A stretch of 64,000 bases of DNA from Neisseriaceae bacterium (lineage in GTDB: Bacteria; Pseudomonadota; Gammaproteobacteria; Burkholderiales; Neisseriaceae). Where the stretch lies: NCBI GenBank assembly GCA_017458185.1, contig JAFTFY010000028.1:1-64000 (forward strand), in the 5' to 3' direction. Positions 62,395 through 64,000 of this stretch are shown here, piece after piece. The notes below the pieces were generated by a model, which was not told where the DNA came from, did not search any database, and was given only the letters and a program-made list of their open reading frames with translations. The translations under genes and the position numbers were made by a program. The first letter of the stretch is position 1. Every line of letters begins with the position of its first letter.

Positions 62395-62823
62395 ATTTCG
62401 TATGCTGGGCAATTTGCCCGCCACGCGGTTTAATATATTTTCAGGCAGCCTGAAAAGTTTATTCATTACCTTCCTTTATATTGTGGGGTGGGTTTTCTAA
62501 CCCACCACAAAGCCGCAAGGCTTTGGTTGTCAATATATTATAGGGTGGGCATTCTTGCCCACCAGCAAACCGCAAGGTTTGCATAACACAAAACATTTTC
62601 AGGCAACCTGAAATCATTTCGTCCGTTATGGTGGGTCGAAGACCGACCCTGCAATCATTTCGTCCGTTATGGTGGGCAGGAATGCCCACCCTACGGCTGT
62701 TTATTCATTACTTTCCTTTTATATTTTTCAGGCAGCCTGAAAATCGTTTTGTCCGTTACGGTGGGCTGACACGCCCACCCTATAACGAATTTGCGTTTTG
62801 GTGGGTCGAAGACCCACCCTACG
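62395..62823. repeat. Cluster of GTGGGC hairpins and DUS
   Basis: Five or more related hairpins: GGGCAATTTGCCC (62407), GTGGGTTTTCTAACCCAC (62488), AGCCGCAAGGCTTTGG, GTGGGCATTCTTGCCCAC (62546), GGTGGGTCGAAGACCGACC (62630), GGTGGGCAGGAATGCCCACC (62671), GTGGGCTGACACGCCCAC (62761) and GGTGGGTCGAAGACCCACC (62800). DUS at 62440, 62603 (variant) and 62730. REP-like; no gene seen. Confidence 0.7.
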
Positions 62824-62825
62824 AG

Positions 62826-63557
62826 TTACTTATTCAAATACGCCGCCAAATCTTCGCTACCGCCGACATATTCGCCGCCGATAAACACTTGTGGCACCGT
62901 GGTTTTACCCGTAGCCGCACGAATCGCAACCGTAGTTGCATCACGACCTAAAACGATTTCTTCAAATGCCAAACCTTTTTCATTCAGCATTGCTTTGGCT
63001 TTCGCACAGAATGGGCAACCAGGTTTGGTGAATACCACAATAGATGGTTGTTCTTTATAATCAGGAGCGATATAACGCAACATCGTATCCGCGTCCGACA
63101 CTTCAAATGGGTCGCCAGGTTTTTCAGGCTCGATAAACATTTTTTCGATGACACCGTTTTTCACCAACATCGAATAACGCCAAGAGCGTTCGCCGAAGCC
63201 CAAGTCTTCTTTCATCACTGCCATACCCATACCACGCGTAAATTCCACATTACCGTCAGGAATCATTGTGATATTTTCTGCTTCTTGTTGTGCTTTCCAA
63301 GCGTTCATCACGAAAGTATCATTCACCGAAACGCACACAATTTCATCAACGCCGTATTGTTTGAACACTTTTGCCAACTCGTTATAGCGTGGCAAGTGCG
63401 AAGACGAACAAGTGGGCGTAAAAGCACCAGGCAGCGAAAACACAACCACAGTGCGATTGTTAAAAATTTCACCGGACGATACATCAACCCATTGATCGCC
63501 TTGACGAGTATGCCATACACAGGACGGCACTTTTTGACCTTCTTTATTTGCAAACAT
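62826..63557 (-). CDS. Peroxiredoxin-glutaredoxin fusion
   Basis: This glutathione-dependent peroxidase has about 243 residues from ATG 63557 (MFANKEGQ). The peroxiredoxin domain has PGAFTPTCSSSHLPRY with the peroxidatic Cys; the C-terminal glutaredoxin domain has TKPGCPFCAKAKAML (CPFC) and TVPQVFIGGEYVGGSEDL. This fusion is known from Neisseria and Haemophilus. Electrons come from glutathione; the neighbouring flavoprotein may contribute. Confidence 0.95.
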   Translation of the reverse strand: MFANKEGQKVPSCVWHTRQGDQWVDVSSGEIFNNRTVVVFSLPGAFTPTCSSSHLPRYNELAKVFKQYGVDEIVCVSVNDTFVMNAWKAQQEAENITMIPDGNVEFTRGMGMAVMKEDLGFGERSWRYSMLVKNGVIEKMFIEPEKPGDPFEVSDADTMLRYIAPDYKEQPSIVVFTKPGCPFCAKAKAMLNEKGLAFEEIVLGRDATTVAIRAATGKTTVPQVFIGGEYVGGSEDLAAYLNK

Positions 63558-64000
63558 TTTTTTACCTTTCAATTTGCTTATTGTCTTGCTCAACCCTTAT
63601 TTTGAGAAAATGACAATTTACTTTGTTAATCGGAAACAACATATTGGTTGTTTTTCGCTATTATGCAAGAAAAATTTCGCGTGTGTGTTGAAATGTTTTT
63701 ATATAGTTAATTGCTATTAACTATTAAAAGTTAATTTGTTTTATTTATATTAGTTGATAATAAATTATAGAAAAAACCAAGACTGTTGTCAATTTCAAAA
63801 GGGTTTCAGGCTGCCTGAAATTAAGTAAAACATCATTTTTGTGTTACATTATTCATCATATTAGGCAGGCTGAACAAGGTTTTCTTTGCGTTTGCCACTT
63901 GCAAAAACGCAGGTAAGATTGCTGGGCAATCTACTTTAACAAACTGCGTTTGTTAATAGATTGATTTCGTATCAATTAAACCTTGTTTTAGCTTCGCCTA
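63558..64000. other. AT-rich upstream region, DUS and string-of-hairpins element (E4)
   Basis: 63600-63780 is AT-rich and may hold the promoter of the peroxiredoxin gene (minus strand); I cannot pick boxes with confidence. A DUS lies at 63808-63824. From 63880 to the window end a string of hairpins (AGATTGC/GCAATCT, TTAACAAAC/GTTTGTTAA, TTGAT/ATCAA) ends in AGCTTCGCCTA, like the elements at 11350 and 17356. It probably continues past the window. Confidence 0.6.

Noticed and set aside
62628-62951. Open frame over the hairpin cluster and peroxiredoxin end
   Set aside because: It consists of repeat sequence and an antisense shadow of the glutaredoxin domain.

Overview
The window reads as chromosome of a low-GC member of the Neisseriaceae, probably on the Simonsiella/Kingella/Alysiella branch. 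The main reason is a DNA-uptake-sequence (DUS) palindrome, TTTCAGGCAGCCTGAAA, which by eye occurs on the order of one hundred times, in almost every gap and inside many genes. One strand reads AGGCAGCCTGAA and the other AGGCTGCCTGAA, the two dialects I associate with Kingella and Simonsiella. The gene content fits: a peroxiredoxin-glutaredoxin fusion beside a dihydrolipoamide-dehydrogenase-like gene, Correia-like repeats and Neisseria-type housekeeping proteins. The genus is an inference.

Layout. 1-1.7 kb: the end of a leucine-rich-repeat gene and an epsilon/zeta-like toxin pair. 1.7-10.6 kb: recQ, three small exported proteins, hemL, htpX, rsmB, comF. 10.6-20.6 kb: bioH and a bioC-like gene, a patatin lipoprotein, rfbB with an FKBP lipoprotein, dusB, surE and a HhH-GPD-like gene. 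20.7-32 kb: cytochrome c4, engB, guaA, lipA, small membrane proteins, a rhuM remnant, tsaD, an ABC permease, znuA, mnmE. 32.3-35.5 kb: a WG-repeat/LRR gene and a decayed toxin locus. 35.5-48.1 kb: rraA, fumarase, two tRNAs, aroA, pgi, hpt, an Abi-alpha (DUF4393) gene, mltB, psd, two NPYAP-motif membrane paralogues, hflX and a J-like gene. 48.3-53.5 kb: pssA, a purine permease, a degenerate M48 protease and a ParE-type module. 53.5-64 kb: prfB with its programmed frameshift, a split J-like/repeat-protein locus, lipB, hicAB, thiG, rlpA, trmL, an Lpd-like gene and the peroxiredoxin-glutaredoxin.

How genes work together: psd and pssA act in phosphatidylethanolamine synthesis; lipA and lipB in lipoate synthesis; bioH and the bioC-like gene in pimeloyl formation for biotin; the Lpd-like flavoprotein may supply electrons to the peroxiredoxin-glutaredoxin. 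Four toxin-antitoxin loci (zeta, a broken ParE, ParE, HicAB) and one Abi-alpha gene are scattered among housekeeping genes rather than grouped in one island.

The most unusual layer is the repeats. Gaps are mosaics of several families, nearly all bracketed by DUS palindromes: a cloverleaf-like element with a DUS at the tip of its central arm and inverted heptamer arrays as outer stem; Correia-like elements whose arms differ between copies but match within a copy; TCATTGCGAG elements; CACACGGATT inverted elements; and strings of perfect short hairpins. DUS and heptamers have also entered reading frames: they form C-termini (FQAA-stop), a lipobox and a 21-codon insertion in rsmB. No rRNA, insertion sequence, prophage or CRISPR array was seen.
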